Assembly (NCBI RefSeq): GCF_002831565.1 | Contig: NZ_CP025096.1 | Coordinates: 6,191,014-6,255,013, forward strand | Length of the DNA: 64,000 nt | DNA from: Spirosoma pollinicola | Lineage (GTDB): Bacteria > Bacteroidota > Bacteroidia > Cytophagales > Spirosomataceae | Direction: 5' to 3' | Part shown: one piece after another, positions 1 to 8,609 of the stretch | Numbering within the stretch: position 1 is the stretch's first letter | How the letters are laid out: the number at the start of each line of letters is the position of its first letter | Notes under the pieces: model-generated | What the model saw: only the letters and a program-made list of their open reading frames with translations | Told to the model about the DNA's origin: nothing | Database searches by the model: none | Made by a program: the position numbers and the translations under genes

Positions 1-477
1 GATACGGTCGTGCGTCTGGTGAATCGCTATTTCGACGTGATGGTTAAGGAAATCATTGCGCAGGGAGGCTACGTCGATAAGTTTATGGGCGATGCTGTGA
101 TGGCCGTTTTTCGGGGGGAGTATCACTTCGACCGGGCCATTGAAGCGGCACTTGCTGTGCGAACACAGGTAACTACGCTTGAAGACAACCTGCCCAATCA
201 CCCAAACTATCACCCGCAGGTATCTATCGGCATCAACACCGGCGAAATGGTGTCGGGTAATATTGGTTCAGCCACACTCCGGCGTCTGGATTACACCGTA
301 ATTGGCGATGCGGTCAACATGGCTCAGCGTTTGCAATCGGTGGCTCAGGCTGGCCAAATTGTCATTGTCGAATCGGCACAACAGCAAATCGCCGAGTCGT
401 TCACCTGCGAACGCATCGGCGAAGTAACCTTAAAAAACAAATCCGCCCCCGTGGTGATCTACAATGTGGTGGGATGA
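1..477 (+). CDS. Class III adenylate/guanylate cyclase, C-terminal part (5' end outside window)
   Basis: The reading frame is open from base 1, so this is the C-terminal ~158 residues of a longer protein. It carries the class III nucleotide cyclase catalytic core. DKFMGDAVMAVF holds a metal-binding Asp and the substrate Lys, SIGINTGEMVSGNIGS is the central strand-turn, and LDYTVIGDAVNMAQRL has the transition-state Asn and Arg. The Lys plus Asp (LDYT) pair is the pattern usual for ATP rather than GTP, so cAMP synthesis is the better guess (inference). Sensor or membrane domains that normally precede the catalytic domain lie upstream of the window. The gene converges on the ABC permease gene, with a perfect inverted repeat between the two stop codons. 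Confidence 0.9.
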   Translation, partial: DTVVRLVNRYFDVMVKEIIAQGGYVDKFMGDAVMAVFRGEYHFDRAIEAALAVRTQVTTLEDNLPNHPNYHPQVSIGINTGEMVSGNIGSATLRRLDYTVIGDAVNMAQRLQSVAQAGQIVIVESAQQQIAESFTCERIGEVTLKNKSAPVVIYNVVG

Positions 478-487
478 ATTGATTTAC

Positions 488-554
488 GATGTACGAGTTA
501 CGATGTACGAGTGGGGCTAACGCATAAGAAATCGTACATCGTAACTCGTACATC
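488..554. repeat. Perfect inverted repeat between convergent genes, 23-bp arms
   Basis: Arms 488-510 and 532-554 are exact reverse complements separated by 21 nt. The arms are built from a repeated word, GATGTACGAGTTAC followed by GATGTACGA. The repeat fills nearly the whole gap between two stop codons and could act as a bidirectional terminator, although there is no U-tract. Confidence 0.85.
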
Positions 555-557
555 AGT

Positions 558-1766
558 CTATTCTTCCGCCAGCGTTCTTGAGATGTTCATGCGGTAAACG
601 CCCAGAGCAGGTAGAGCAGCCGCCAGAAGGCCAATAAGGATGGCAACGCCTAACAAAATCCATTCTTCGGGCAGGATACCGAAGGCCGCCAGATTGTAAT
701 GATATTCTGAGGAGACACTACTCGAAAATAGCCATAATCCAATACGGCTGAGGAGAATGCCCAAAACAAATCCTATCAGTGCCAGCACCAGCCCTTCCAG
801 TAGCAGCATACCAAAAAGCTGGGCGCGGGTTGCACCCATAGACAGCATCAGAGCCATTTCATAACGTCTTTCCTTCAACGAGTTATAGAGGGAGACAAAT
901 ACGCTGATGCCGGAAATAAGCATAATGACAATGGCCAGCCCCCGCAGGGTTTCGACACCCACGCCGAGTAACGAGAACAGCCTATTAATTTCAATATTGG
1001 GTAGGGCGGCCTGAAGTTTGGAGTTGCTGTTGATACCCCGTGCCAGCATCATACCCATCGGATTCCGAAATTTGATAAGCATGCTCGTAATCTCGCGGGG
1101 TTCTTCCGGGCCTTCCGTAGCATCGGCGGCTGGTGCTTCATGTTCTTCGTGATGCTCATGAATGGCCCAGATGCTGGAAAGTGGTGTAAGAATGAGTTGG
1201 TCGGTAACGGTGTTTGTACCACTCAAAATGCCAACAACTTTGTATTTCGTATCGGCATGTACTTCGCCATCCTTGTCGAGGCCGTGCGAGCCGGAGAAGG
1301 TATCCCCAATTTTCAATCCTGTAACAGCCGCCACACGGGGTCCGATAACGGTCTCTAAATCCTGTTGGAATAGCTTGCCCTGGGCTACGGTAGCTCCAAA
1401 GTGATCGAGGTATTTTTTGCTGGTGCCAACAATACGAAACGACTGGTAATTATCGCCCATCGACAGGGGGATGGCCGTTTTGATCATTGGGTTGCGCGTT
1501 AGCCGTTCGGCTTCATCAAGCGAAATATTGCCGACCGGCGAGTCGATCTGGTATATACTGGACAGAATCAACTGGAGCGGGCTTCCTTTAGCGCCCAACA
1601 CCATATCGATGCCCTTTATATTTTTGCGAAACTGATCATCGAGTTGCTTGTTGAGCAAGAGTAGCAGCGAAATAATCGTGATGCCAAATGTCATCAAAAG
1701 CCCACTCAGGAAACTGCTTAGTGGTTTGTCTTTAAGATTACTCCAACTAATTCTGAACAGATTCAT
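558..1766 (-). CDS. ABC transporter permease, MacB/FtsX type
   Basis: A 402-residue inner membrane protein with the MacB/FtsX layout. There is one N-terminal membrane segment (about residues 20-40), a large extracytoplasmic domain (about 45-270), and three C-terminal membrane segments (about 275-300, 320-345 and 365-390) that include the loop ERRYEMALMLSMGATRAQLF typical of FtsX-like permeases. Such permeases work with a cytoplasmic ATPase in lipoprotein export, efflux or envelope remodelling; no ATPase gene is next to it here. The periplasmic domain carries a His/Glu-rich stretch (HEHHEEHE, about residues 203-210) followed by an Ala/Glu/Pro-rich segment, which might bind metal (inference). 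Substrate unknown. Confidence 0.85.
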   Translation of the reverse strand: MNLFRISWSNLKDKPLSSFLSGLLMTFGITIISLLLLLNKQLDDQFRKNIKGIDMVLGAKGSPLQLILSSIYQIDSPVGNISLDEAERLTRNPMIKTAIPLSMGDNYQSFRIVGTSKKYLDHFGATVAQGKLFQQDLETVIGPRVAAVTGLKIGDTFSGSHGLDKDGEVHADTKYKVVGILSGTNTVTDQLILTPLSSIWAIHEHHEEHEAPAADATEGPEEPREITSMLIKFRNPMGMMLARGINSNSKLQAALPNIEINRLFSLLGVGVETLRGLAIVIMLISGISVFVSLYNSLKERRYEMALMLSMGATRAQLFGMLLLEGLVLALIGFVLGILLSRIGLWLFSSSVSSEYHYNLAAFGILPEEWILLGVAILIGLLAAALPALGVYRMNISRTLAEE

Positions 1767-1839
1767 AGTATTTTAAAGATAAACGCAAAAGCCGCCAAGT
1801 ATAGGGTAAAGAACGCAAAGAAAGGTTTTTTTGCGTTAA

Positions 1840-1924
1840 GTAGCGCGGACATCCTGTCCGCGTAGCCGAAGGCTAATTAGCGCAATATTAGCTTTCGGCT
1901 ACGCGGACAGGATGTCCGCGCTAC
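1840..1924. repeat. Nested inverted repeat, REPIN-like, copy 1 of the CGCGGAC family
   Basis: Arms 1840-1870 and 1894-1924 are exact 31-bp reverse complements, extending to about 36 bp with one mismatch. Each arm is itself a small hairpin: GCGGACA, loop TCC, TGTCCGC. The same family recurs at 47871-47969 with a compensated change in the small hairpin. It lies between the 3' end of the GNAT gene and the start of the ABC permease, both on the minus strand. Confidence 0.9.
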
Positions 1925-1925
1925 A

Positions 1926-2363
1926 TTACAAATCCAGCTTAAAATGATGACTGGTGATGTTAAATCCTTTCTTTAAATAAAGTCGATGGGCATCGTAACG
2001 GGCCGGGTTCTGGCCCGAGTCGAGCGATACGCACTGGCAACCAGACTGGCGAGCCTGCTCTACCACAAAATCGACCAGCATACTTGCATATCCCTTGCCT
2101 CGCGCACTGGGAAGTGTAGAAAGATCGTCGATATAAATGGTTTTGCCGCTGTACAGAAAATTCAATGTTCGGTAGCCCATCACTGCCGAAGCGGGTTCTG
2201 AGGGGTCTTCGGCAGGTACAAACGCCAGTACAAAACCTTCGTTGGCTTGTTGAAAGCGTATTTGCTCGAAGGCTTGCTCAGAGGTCAAGTGCGGACGAAG
2301 GGCCAGCATAGCGGGTAAACACAGCCGAATATCAGCGTCTGATTGGGCAATTGTTGGGATCAT
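1926..2363 (-). CDS. GNAT family N-acetyltransferase
   Basis: A 145-residue single-domain protein of GCN5-related acetyltransferase type. The acetyl-CoA site is visible as the RGKGYASMLVDFV stretch (motif A, Q/RxxGxG/A) around residues 88-100. It is followed by the C-terminal YDAHRLYLKKGFN segment common to these enzymes (the Y..GF motif). The substrate cannot be told from sequence. The start codon overlaps the last four bases of hemC, so the two are probably translated from one mRNA with hemC first. A functional link to heme synthesis is not implied by the family. Confidence 0.85.
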   Translation of the reverse strand: MIPTIAQSDADIRLCLPAMLALRPHLTSEQAFEQIRFQQANEGFVLAFVPAEDPSEPASAVMGYRTLNFLYSGKTIYIDDLSTLPSARGKGYASMLVDFVVEQARQSGCQCVSLDSGQNPARYDAHRLYLKKGFNITSHHFKLDL

Positions 2364-3289
2364 AACTGTGCGCGAATGTCAAGTAATAGAGCGTCGCCCC
2401 CACGAGCCAGAATGGCTTCGGCTAGTGAATGTCCCAGCAAATGAGATTCTTCGGGTGGGCCTGTAAACGTTTCTTTTAACAACTGACTGCCATCCAGGCT
2501 CACCAGCCCACCGCTCAGGCTAATGGTTTGTTCATCGGTCCATTGGGCAAGGGCAAACGATGGAATACTGCAACCACCCTCAAGTCGTGCCAGAAAGGCC
2601 CGCTCGGCCCGCAGGCAGGCGGCTGTTGGGGCATGGTTGATGAGCCGCGTGATGGCTTCGCTAAGGTCGTCGCTCAAGGATGGTGTGGCAACTTCGATGG
2701 CAATACTTCCCTGCCCAACGGCGGGGGTAAATTCGGTAAGAGGCAAGCGTTCCACAATCAGATCGTCGTAGCCCATACGGTGAACACCGGCATAGGCCAG
2801 TAACAGCGCATCGCAGTGCCCCTCGTCGAGTTTACGAAGCCGCGTTTGCAGATTCCCGCGCATATCAACGGTGGTCAGGTGCGGGCAGTAATGTTTCAGT
2901 AACGCCACCCGCCGGGTAGAAGACGTGCCAATCCTGAACGACTCTCCACCCATCAGGGAAAGATTTTTGTTACGGCTGACAAGGACATCGTTGGCTGGTT
3001 CGCGCTCAGTGAAGGCAATAATATGAAGATCGGGAGGGAGGATGGACGGCAGGTCTTTGGCACTATGAACGGCAATGTCAATGGCTCCTGTCCGCAGTTG
3101 ATCTTCCAGTTCCTGCGTGAAAACGCCTTTGCTGCCAATCTTCGAGAGTGACCGGTCGAGAACCAGATCACCCTTTGTTTCGATGAGCACTAACTCTGAA
3201 GTCAGACCGCCTTGTTGAAGTAATGTTTGTATATGTTCTGCCTGCCAAACCGCTAGTCGGCTGCTCCGTGTTCCAATTCTGATATGCAT
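2360..3289 (-). CDS. hemC: Porphobilinogen deaminase (hydroxymethylbilane synthase)
   Basis: A 309-residue cytosolic enzyme that joins four porphobilinogen molecules into hydroxymethylbilane in the heme/siroheme pathway. The N-terminus IRIGTRSSRLAVWQA is characteristic. VHSAKDLPS, GTSSTRRVALL and DMRGNLQTRLRKL are the conserved substrate and cofactor-binding segments. The dipyrromethane cofactor attaches to Cys240 in LEGGCSIP. Length is normal for the family. The first Met fits the family N-terminus exactly. The GNAT gene follows with a 4-bp overlap. No other heme gene is in the window. Confidence 0.97.
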   Translation of the reverse strand: MHIRIGTRSSRLAVWQAEHIQTLLQQGGLTSELVLIETKGDLVLDRSLSKIGSKGVFTQELEDQLRTGAIDIAVHSAKDLPSILPPDLHIIAFTEREPANDVLVSRNKNLSLMGGESFRIGTSSTRRVALLKHYCPHLTTVDMRGNLQTRLRKLDEGHCDALLLAYAGVHRMGYDDLIVERLPLTEFTPAVGQGSIAIEVATPSLSDDLSEAITRLINHAPTAACLRAERAFLARLEGGCSIPSFALAQWTDEQTISLSGGLVSLDGSQLLKETFTGPPEESHLLGHSLAEAILARGGDALLLDIRAQL

Positions 3290-3572
3290 GATTTAACAAA
3301 GATACAGCATGAAAACCGGCTTTTCGAACTTCAGGCAGATTGTGGTAATGTGTAGAAAGACAACCACATACAGACCATAAATCGCAACACTATTGCTTCT
3401 GTATAAATAGACAATAAAAAATGGCGAAACAGGGGTTCATCGTGTCAAAACGGCATAATATAGCCAATATGTAAGCTGTTTGGCTGACAAGCTGGCCGAA
3501 AAAACGGTTACAATCTGGTTAGGCACGACGTTTGTTTATTAACTACTACTTGAACAGTAAATAAAATCCACT

Positions 3573-3983
3573 ATGAAAGCGATAGAAAATGTGTTTAAAG
3601 GAACAGGCGGTCAAATCGACTTGCTAAACACGCTCTACGGTGGTTCGACTCAAACGACCATGAACGTGGACAAGGAAGACGAGCGCCTTGTTATAACCCT
3701 GTCTGCTCCCGGAGTAAGCGCCAATTCATTTAACGTGCTGGTTGAGGGCAGTAAACTCGTTCTCTATACGTTGTTGGTCAGCACGTCCACTAATCAGCTA
3801 CAAAACGATGGTACTAGTCAGCGGCTGGCTGTCCCTATGTTTTTGCGGGTGCTGGACATTCCCTCTTTTGTTGATGTCGATCATATCGAAGCCGTTCATG
3901 AACATGGCCGGGTATTGGTTATGCTGCCCTTTAATGACAATGAATATATGCACCGTAAAATTGACATCAAAAATCTCTTTTAG
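3573..3983 (+). CDS. Hsp20/alpha-crystallin-like small heat shock protein
   Basis: A 136-residue protein whose middle and end resemble an alpha-crystallin domain. The order is a LVITLSAPGVSANSFNVLVEGSKL beta-rich segment (shown only in part by its key residues APGV and FNV), then VPMFLRVLDIPSFVDVD, then EHGRVLVMLPFND, which stands where other Hsp20 proteins have NGxLxxxLPK. Such proteins form oligomers that hold unfolding proteins. The usual C-terminal IxI/V motif may be represented by IDIKNLF. Divergence is considerable, so the assignment is by pattern only. The gene stands alone, preceded by a 283-bp non-coding gap and followed by a hairpin terminator. Confidence 0.7.
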   Translation: MKAIENVFKGTGGQIDLLNTLYGGSTQTTMNVDKEDERLVITLSAPGVSANSFNVLVEGSKLVLYTLLVSTSTNQLQNDGTSQRLAVPMFLRVLDIPSFVDVDHIEAVHEHGRVLVMLPFNDNEYMHRKIDIKNLF

Positions 3984-4041
3984 CAGTCTGTGCATCTCTC
4001 CCGGAGCCTCAATTTGGTTCTGTATCCTATAGATCAGTTCG

Positions 4042-4072
4042 AAGCCGCTTCTACGGAAGTGGCTTTTTGTTT
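4042..4072 (+). terminator. Rho-independent terminator after the Hsp20-like gene
   Basis: Stem AAGCCGCTTC / GAAGTGGCTT (one G-T pair) with a 4-nt loop, followed by a T-rich run. Confidence 0.7.
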
Positions 4073-4111
4073 GTTCTCAAATGAACGGTCAGGAGTTGAA
4101 CTTTACGCTGC

Positions 4112-5485
4112 TTATTTCAGGAATACCTCATCCGTATCGGTCAAAAACATCCGGGTGCTTTCGGTGTAAGTGCCACCCGTGGGGGCTTTATAGGTTAAGT
4201 CTACATAAAACGCCCGGTAACCCGAGGCAGGATATAATTCATTGACTGAAAACGTTGCTTTGTTTTTGATTCCCAAACTTTTCCCCGACCATTTCTCATC
4301 CTGAAAAATCATGTCTGTCGAATTGGCCGACCAGACTATAACGTTCTCCAGCTTATCGGGGGTCGCTTTTAGTGTGAGGTCTACACCCTTTTTAGTCGTC
4401 GATATAGTCCATTGACACTTTGGATAGGGTTGCTTGTTCAGGGTCATGCCGAAGAAAGCACTTAATGCTTCCAGCGCCTGTCGTTTGTCGCCCAGATCAT
4501 GCCCAACATTGGGGACGTAATGAATGAAATTCTCGCCCGGAATCTGGCCAATATAATGCTTCACCGCGTCGACCGTCCAGTACTCATCGTTGGTGCCCAT
4601 AAAGAGCATTTTGGGCATGGTTAGTTTTTTTCGGTATGAGTACGGATCAATCATTTCGTTGATAGCTATTCCCTCTTTTGTGTGAACTGTTTGCGGTATA
4701 CCGATTTTCACATAGTCTTCAATCTGTTCGCTGTACTTATTCCAGATTTTCATCTGATAATCCAGATTGACCGGCATATTCAGAATATCAATGACCATAG
4801 GGGCAATGGCAACGGCCCGTTTGTCGCTTGCACCCGTGAGCCAGGTTGTCCAGCCGCGCTTGGACGCGCCCGACACAACAAACCGATTCACATCTTTATG
4901 GAGTGTCTGTTTGGCCAGTTCCTGAATGGCGTCCATTGCCCGAACGGCACTTTTCACCATCGGAAAAAGTAACGGCCACGAATAATCACCATCTTTTTTG
5001 AACTGATACAGCGTGTACGTAATCAGCGCGTCTTCGGTCAGGTTATCATAAAGCGGCTGATTGGGTGTTTGCCGGAGTACGGCCACAATAGCTTTGTTTT
5101 TTGTCGCCAGCGTACTCATTGCCCGATTAAACCCATCTTCGTGTCCGTTCCAGCGTGGTTCGCCATCTTTTATTGATCCGCCAGTAATGAATAGCAAGGC
5201 ACCATCCTGGTTAATTTCCTTCGGAACCATTACCGTGAGTTGATGTTTCCAGATGTGCTCCCGCCATTTTTGAGATGTCAGCAGTACCTCATAGGCGGTA
5301 ATATCGCCATAGGTATAGGTATCTTTTATTTCCCATTTAAACGACTGATCGCCATTTTTCAGGTAGCTTTCCAGTGCCGTGGCGGGTGTGATGCCATCGG
5401 TTGGTTTCGGGAGGATAAAGGAGAAAAGGGCAATGGAGCTGATCAGGCCTACAAGGACAAGCGTTTTAAGGAAATTCGGTTTCAT
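4112..5485 (-). CDS. PhoPQ-activated pathogenicity-related family protein (secreted alpha/beta hydrolase-like)
   Basis: A 457-residue protein with an N-terminal membrane or signal segment (about residues 8-25), so probably exported. The body matches the PhoPQ-related family (PqaA-like). Signs are the early TPATALESYLKNGD segment, LLFITGGS, the nucleophile-elbow-like VSGASKRGWTTWLTGA (around residue 205) and a late GHDLGDKRQ that would supply the His. This suggests an alpha/beta-hydrolase fold with Ser-Asp-His; the substrate is unknown. It follows the ceramidase-like gene by 45 bp on the same strand and may share its transcript. Confidence 0.85.
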   Translation of the reverse strand: MKPNFLKTLVLVGLISSIALFSFILPKPTDGITPATALESYLKNGDQSFKWEIKDTYTYGDITAYEVLLTSQKWREHIWKHQLTVMVPKEINQDGALLFITGGSIKDGEPRWNGHEDGFNRAMSTLATKNKAIVAVLRQTPNQPLYDNLTEDALITYTLYQFKKDGDYSWPLLFPMVKSAVRAMDAIQELAKQTLHKDVNRFVVSGASKRGWTTWLTGASDKRAVAIAPMVIDILNMPVNLDYQMKIWNKYSEQIEDYVKIGIPQTVHTKEGIAINEMIDPYSYRKKLTMPKMLFMGTNDEYWTVDAVKHYIGQIPGENFIHYVPNVGHDLGDKRQALEALSAFFGMTLNKQPYPKCQWTISTTKKGVDLTLKATPDKLENVIVWSANSTDMIFQDEKWSGKSLGIKNKATFSVNELYPASGYRAFYVDLTYKAPTGGTYTESTRMFLTDTDEVFLK

Positions 5486-5530
5486 CGATTGTGAGGGGTT
5501 TAGTTTGAGTAACGTGAGTGAAAACCCGCG

Positions 5531-6802
5531 CTACTTTTTATACGAATCAGCCTGCGGTGACTCAGCAATTAATTTCAGGGCTTCGGGCATATAGATTTCG
5601 GCGGTGTTTTCGCCAAGGCTTGTGCGGCTGATGTACTCGTACCGTTTGAAACTATTAAAATCTACTTTAGTGAGCATGTAGCCAAACGCGTCGTTTGTCA
5701 GCCCGAATAGCAAAGGGACATTGGCTTGCATGTGGCGTTTGATATAATACCCGATATTCGGCAGGGCTTCGCCTGGAATGGTCAGAATTTGTGCGGTGCC
5801 GATGTTGAGTAAATTCACCTGAGCCACAACCTTGTCTCCGGCGGCTACGTCATAGTTCAACGGGGAGTTTTTGACAATATATTTCATTATATCCGACTCA
5901 ATAGGAAACGAGACACGACGAACGGCACAGAAAAGCGTTGGGTTTGGTTGTGGGTTGGCGGGGCTCAGGATGCGTAAGGCTTCGTCGGCCAGCAACTCGC
6001 CAATTCGGACACATTCTTCCCAAGTGTTTGCTTCCTTCGTATTTTCCCGCCGATTGTCGGCCGTTACCATACCGCCCTGGGCGCTGTTCATGAACAGGGC
6101 CACTCCCCCCACTTTCGATTCCAGTCGGCTGCAAAGCGGACCGCATAAATCAGGGCTGAGAATGCCCCGATCCGAGCCAATTACTTCTGGATGGATAGCA
6201 TAATTGACGAGTGTGACAATGGGTTTGCCTGCATTCTCGCCAGATGTTGCCGTGGCCTGGATAACTCCGCAGCGAGGGTCGTATAGCTCGGGGGCGTAAT
6301 AGTTATAGGCAATTTGGCCTTTCGCATCGCCAACCGCGATTTTTAGTGTAGCCGGGCTTACAGTAGCTAAGGCTTCATTGACAGCGTCGGCTATAGCCTG
6401 TACGCATTTGTTCAGATAAGCAAGGTCAGCAAACGATTCGCCTTTCTCATTCGGGAAACCGTAGGCATCGGGGCCGCTGTGTGTATGCGTGCAGCCAATA
6501 AGGATATTTTCGGGTGGAATGCCCTTTATCAGTGCTCTCGATTTGTTGCCAAGTACGGATGGCCACCCCAGGTTGTCGACGCTAACGATGGCAATACGCG
6601 TAGCGCCTTTTTCGAAGACACAGGCTCTCACATAGAGTTCCCCTTTTTTCTCGACTGCTTTTTTGGGCGTACCAATACCCCCCGAAACCGGTAACAAAGG
6701 ATTGGGCGTGATAAGCCGGACGGCGGCTCCCGCTTTGAAGTCCTGTGCCAAAGCGGGAAAGATCAGGCCTAAAAAAGTAACTAGCAGAAGGAGTTTTTTC
6801 AT
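5531..6802 (-). CDS. Neutral/alkaline non-lysosomal ceramidase-like protein
   Basis: A 423-residue exported protein. The Met at 6802 begins a normal signal peptide (KKLLLLVTFLGLIFPALAQ); an upstream Met five codons earlier lies closer to the palindrome and is less likely. The N-terminal domain of neutral ceramidases is recognisable by AGAAVRLITPNPLLPVSGG, the catalytic-zinc segment IGCTHTHSGPD and a later VNYAIHPEVIG. Length is shorter than full neutral ceramidases (about 650-750 residues), and the C-terminal immunoglobulin-like domain is missing, as in many bacterial family members of unknown substrate. Hydrolysis of an amide in a sphingolipid or a related compound is inferred only. It lies downstream of susC/susD. 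Confidence 0.8.
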   Translation of the reverse strand: MKKLLLLVTFLGLIFPALAQDFKAGAAVRLITPNPLLPVSGGIGTPKKAVEKKGELYVRACVFEKGATRIAIVSVDNLGWPSVLGNKSRALIKGIPPENILIGCTHTHSGPDAYGFPNEKGESFADLAYLNKCVQAIADAVNEALATVSPATLKIAVGDAKGQIAYNYYAPELYDPRCGVIQATATSGENAGKPIVTLVNYAIHPEVIGSDRGILSPDLCGPLCSRLESKVGGVALFMNSAQGGMVTADNRRENTKEANTWEECVRIGELLADEALRILSPANPQPNPTLFCAVRRVSFPIESDIMKYIVKNSPLNYDVAAGDKVVAQVNLLNIGTAQILTIPGEALPNIGYYIKRHMQANVPLLFGLTNDAFGYMLTKVDFNSFKRYEYISRTSLGENTAEIYMPEALKLIAESPQADSYKK

Positions 6803-6806
6803 ACTT

Positions 6807-6928
6807 TGATAGCACAAGGCTCTTGCCTTGTGCTGTTATCATCCGGCCTCTGGCCGAATAAACCCGATGTTGTCTATTCGGCCAGAGGCCGGTTAATTAT
6901 AGCACAAGGCAAGAGCCTTGCGCTATCA
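6807..6928. repeat. Compound nested inverted repeat upstream of the ceramidase-like gene
   Basis: Outer arms 6807-6834 and 6901-6928 (28 bp, one mismatch) enclose inner arms 6843-6860 and 6875-6892 (18 bp, perfect). Each arm is again a small palindrome: CAAGGCTCTTGCCTTG outside and CGGCCTCTGGCCG inside. It lies between SusD and the next gene of the same strand. Confidence 0.9.
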
Positions 6929-6944
6929 GATCATAACAAATTAA

Positions 6945-8588
6945 CTACCACGGCTTCCCTGTTCCCTGAACCAGCCACGGTTTTGACCAGGCACTGTTTT
7001 TTCCGTCAGACTGTGAGTTGGCGGTTACTTCCAGTTTGTCTATGGCCGTTCCGGCGTTGGCTTTGTTGAGGTTCAACTCATCCCGCATGTAATAAAAGCG
7101 CAGGGGAAGCGCCTTTCGTTTTGCCGCATAACCTGCCGAGAGGGCCGGTAAACCCGTACGTCGGTAATCGAACCACGCTTCCGTAGCGTTTGTCCAGCTG
7201 GCAATCCATTTCTGGCCGATGATCTGTGCCAGCGTACCATCGTAGGCAACACCTTTCTGAGCAATGAAGGTCGTGTAGCTACTGGATAACCCCCAGGCGG
7301 TAAGTGAGGCTTTAACACCTGCTTCGTACTGCGTTTTTGCATCACCGGCGGCCCAGCCTTTCGATGAAGCCTCGGCCAGAATAAACCGCACTTCTGCCGC
7401 CGACATCAGCCGGGCTTTCAGCAACGGGCCTTTCGCCTGCGTGTATATTTCATTCAGGTACGAAACGTGTGGATTGACCGATGTCTGGCCCGGTGTCGGG
7501 TTGAAGTTGTAGCCCGATGGGAGCTGCGAAACACTTGGTGGCAGCCCTACATAATTCGGATCGGTATCAATCTGAGTCGTACCTACTTTATCCGGCGACA
7601 GATACCGTACACCGTTTATGATTTTATCGGTACCGGCAGGCAGTGAGGCATCGACAGAAAGGGGGATTTCTACCTTTTTTGCCCAAATAGCGAGCCGTGG
7701 GTCTTTGGTAGCCTGCATGGGTTTAAGCAGGGTCGAGCACATTTTTATCCGGCGGTAGTTGCTGCCGCTGATGTCGAACACCGTATTGGCTGGCCAGGAA
7801 TCACCGGCATTGTTGCCCGCAAACGCCATTGTTGCATCGGCTGACGCATCGTCGATGATTGGGTACTGGGCAGGATTGGCAACAATTTTTTCAATACCGG
7901 CTTTAGCTACATCGGGCTGCTTAGCCGAAATGCGCATCAGGTATCGCAGCTTGAGTGAGTTGGCGAGTTTCTGCCATTTGGCCGGATCACCCGCATAATA
8001 CATATCAGCGTTTTCGACAATGCTGGAATAGGCTGTTTTTGGTTTCGACAGCAAAACGCTGGCTTTATCCAGATCCGCCAGAATGCCCGCGTAGATGGTG
8101 GCCTGATCGTCAAATTTTGGCGCAATATAATCTGCGCTACCCTGTTCGCCCTTCAGCGCATTGGTGTAGGGCGCATCGCCCCAAAGGTCGGTAATCATGC
8201 CAAAGATCATGGATTTCATAACCAGGGCCACTCCCTGCTGAAATTCCATGTTGAGCGTAACCGCCCGCTGGTAGAGCAGGTCATTGTTGCGCAGCAGATC
8301 ATAATATCCGGTCCAGCTTTGGTCGCCACCCCAGTCGTAGTCATTATGTCCGCTGAAAAAGGCATCTTTCTGCGTGTGCTGAACCACGCCGGACATGTCC
8401 TGATAGCCAAGGTTTAAGAACGTCTTCCCGGTCTCGGTGAGCACGGTGGGCAGAATCAGGTTCGGGTTAACCGTTTCGGGCTGAACGCCGTTTGGGTTCA
8501 CATTCAACTGGCTCAGGTCTTTGCAGGAAAACAGGAAAGACAGTAGCAGAACCAGGCAGGCAGTGTTCTTTATAAAGGTATTTTTCAT
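6945..8588 (-). CDS. SusD/RagB family outer membrane nutrient-binding lipoprotein
   Basis: A 547-residue protein with a lipoprotein signal (LLLSFLFSC, Cys22) followed directly by the SusD-type start KDLSQLNVNPNGVQPETVNP. The helical, TPR-like SusD core follows. It would sit on the cell surface as the lid of the SusC channel and bind the substrate. The early DYDWGGDQSWTGYY and late MSAAEVRFILAEASSKGW segments are typical of the SusD-like family that pairs with large SusC proteins. The gene follows susC by 21 bp on the same strand, so co-transcription is nearly certain. The substrate cannot be named from sequence. Confidence 0.95.
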   Translation of the reverse strand: MKNTFIKNTACLVLLLSFLFSCKDLSQLNVNPNGVQPETVNPNLILPTVLTETGKTFLNLGYQDMSGVVQHTQKDAFFSGHNDYDWGGDQSWTGYYDLLRNNDLLYQRAVTLNMEFQQGVALVMKSMIFGMITDLWGDAPYTNALKGEQGSADYIAPKFDDQATIYAGILADLDKASVLLSKPKTAYSSIVENADMYYAGDPAKWQKLANSLKLRYLMRISAKQPDVAKAGIEKIVANPAQYPIIDDASADATMAFAGNNAGDSWPANTVFDISGSNYRRIKMCSTLLKPMQATKDPRLAIWAKKVEIPLSVDASLPAGTDKIINGVRYLSPDKVGTTQIDTDPNYVGLPPSVSQLPSGYNFNPTPGQTSVNPHVSYLNEIYTQAKGPLLKARLMSAAEVRFILAEASSKGWAAGDAKTQYEAGVKASLTAWGLSSSYTTFIAQKGVAYDGTLAQIIGQKWIASWTNATEAWFDYRRTGLPALSAGYAAKRKALPLRFYYMRDELNLNKANAGTAIDKLEVTANSQSDGKNSAWSKPWLVQGTGKPW

Positions 8589-8609
8589 GGCAAATGGCGT
8601 TTGAAGTTC

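Noticed and set aside
1840..1924. Ends of an insertion sequence
   Set aside because: The inverted repeat encloses only 23 nt and no transposase reading frame; no target-site duplication is evident.
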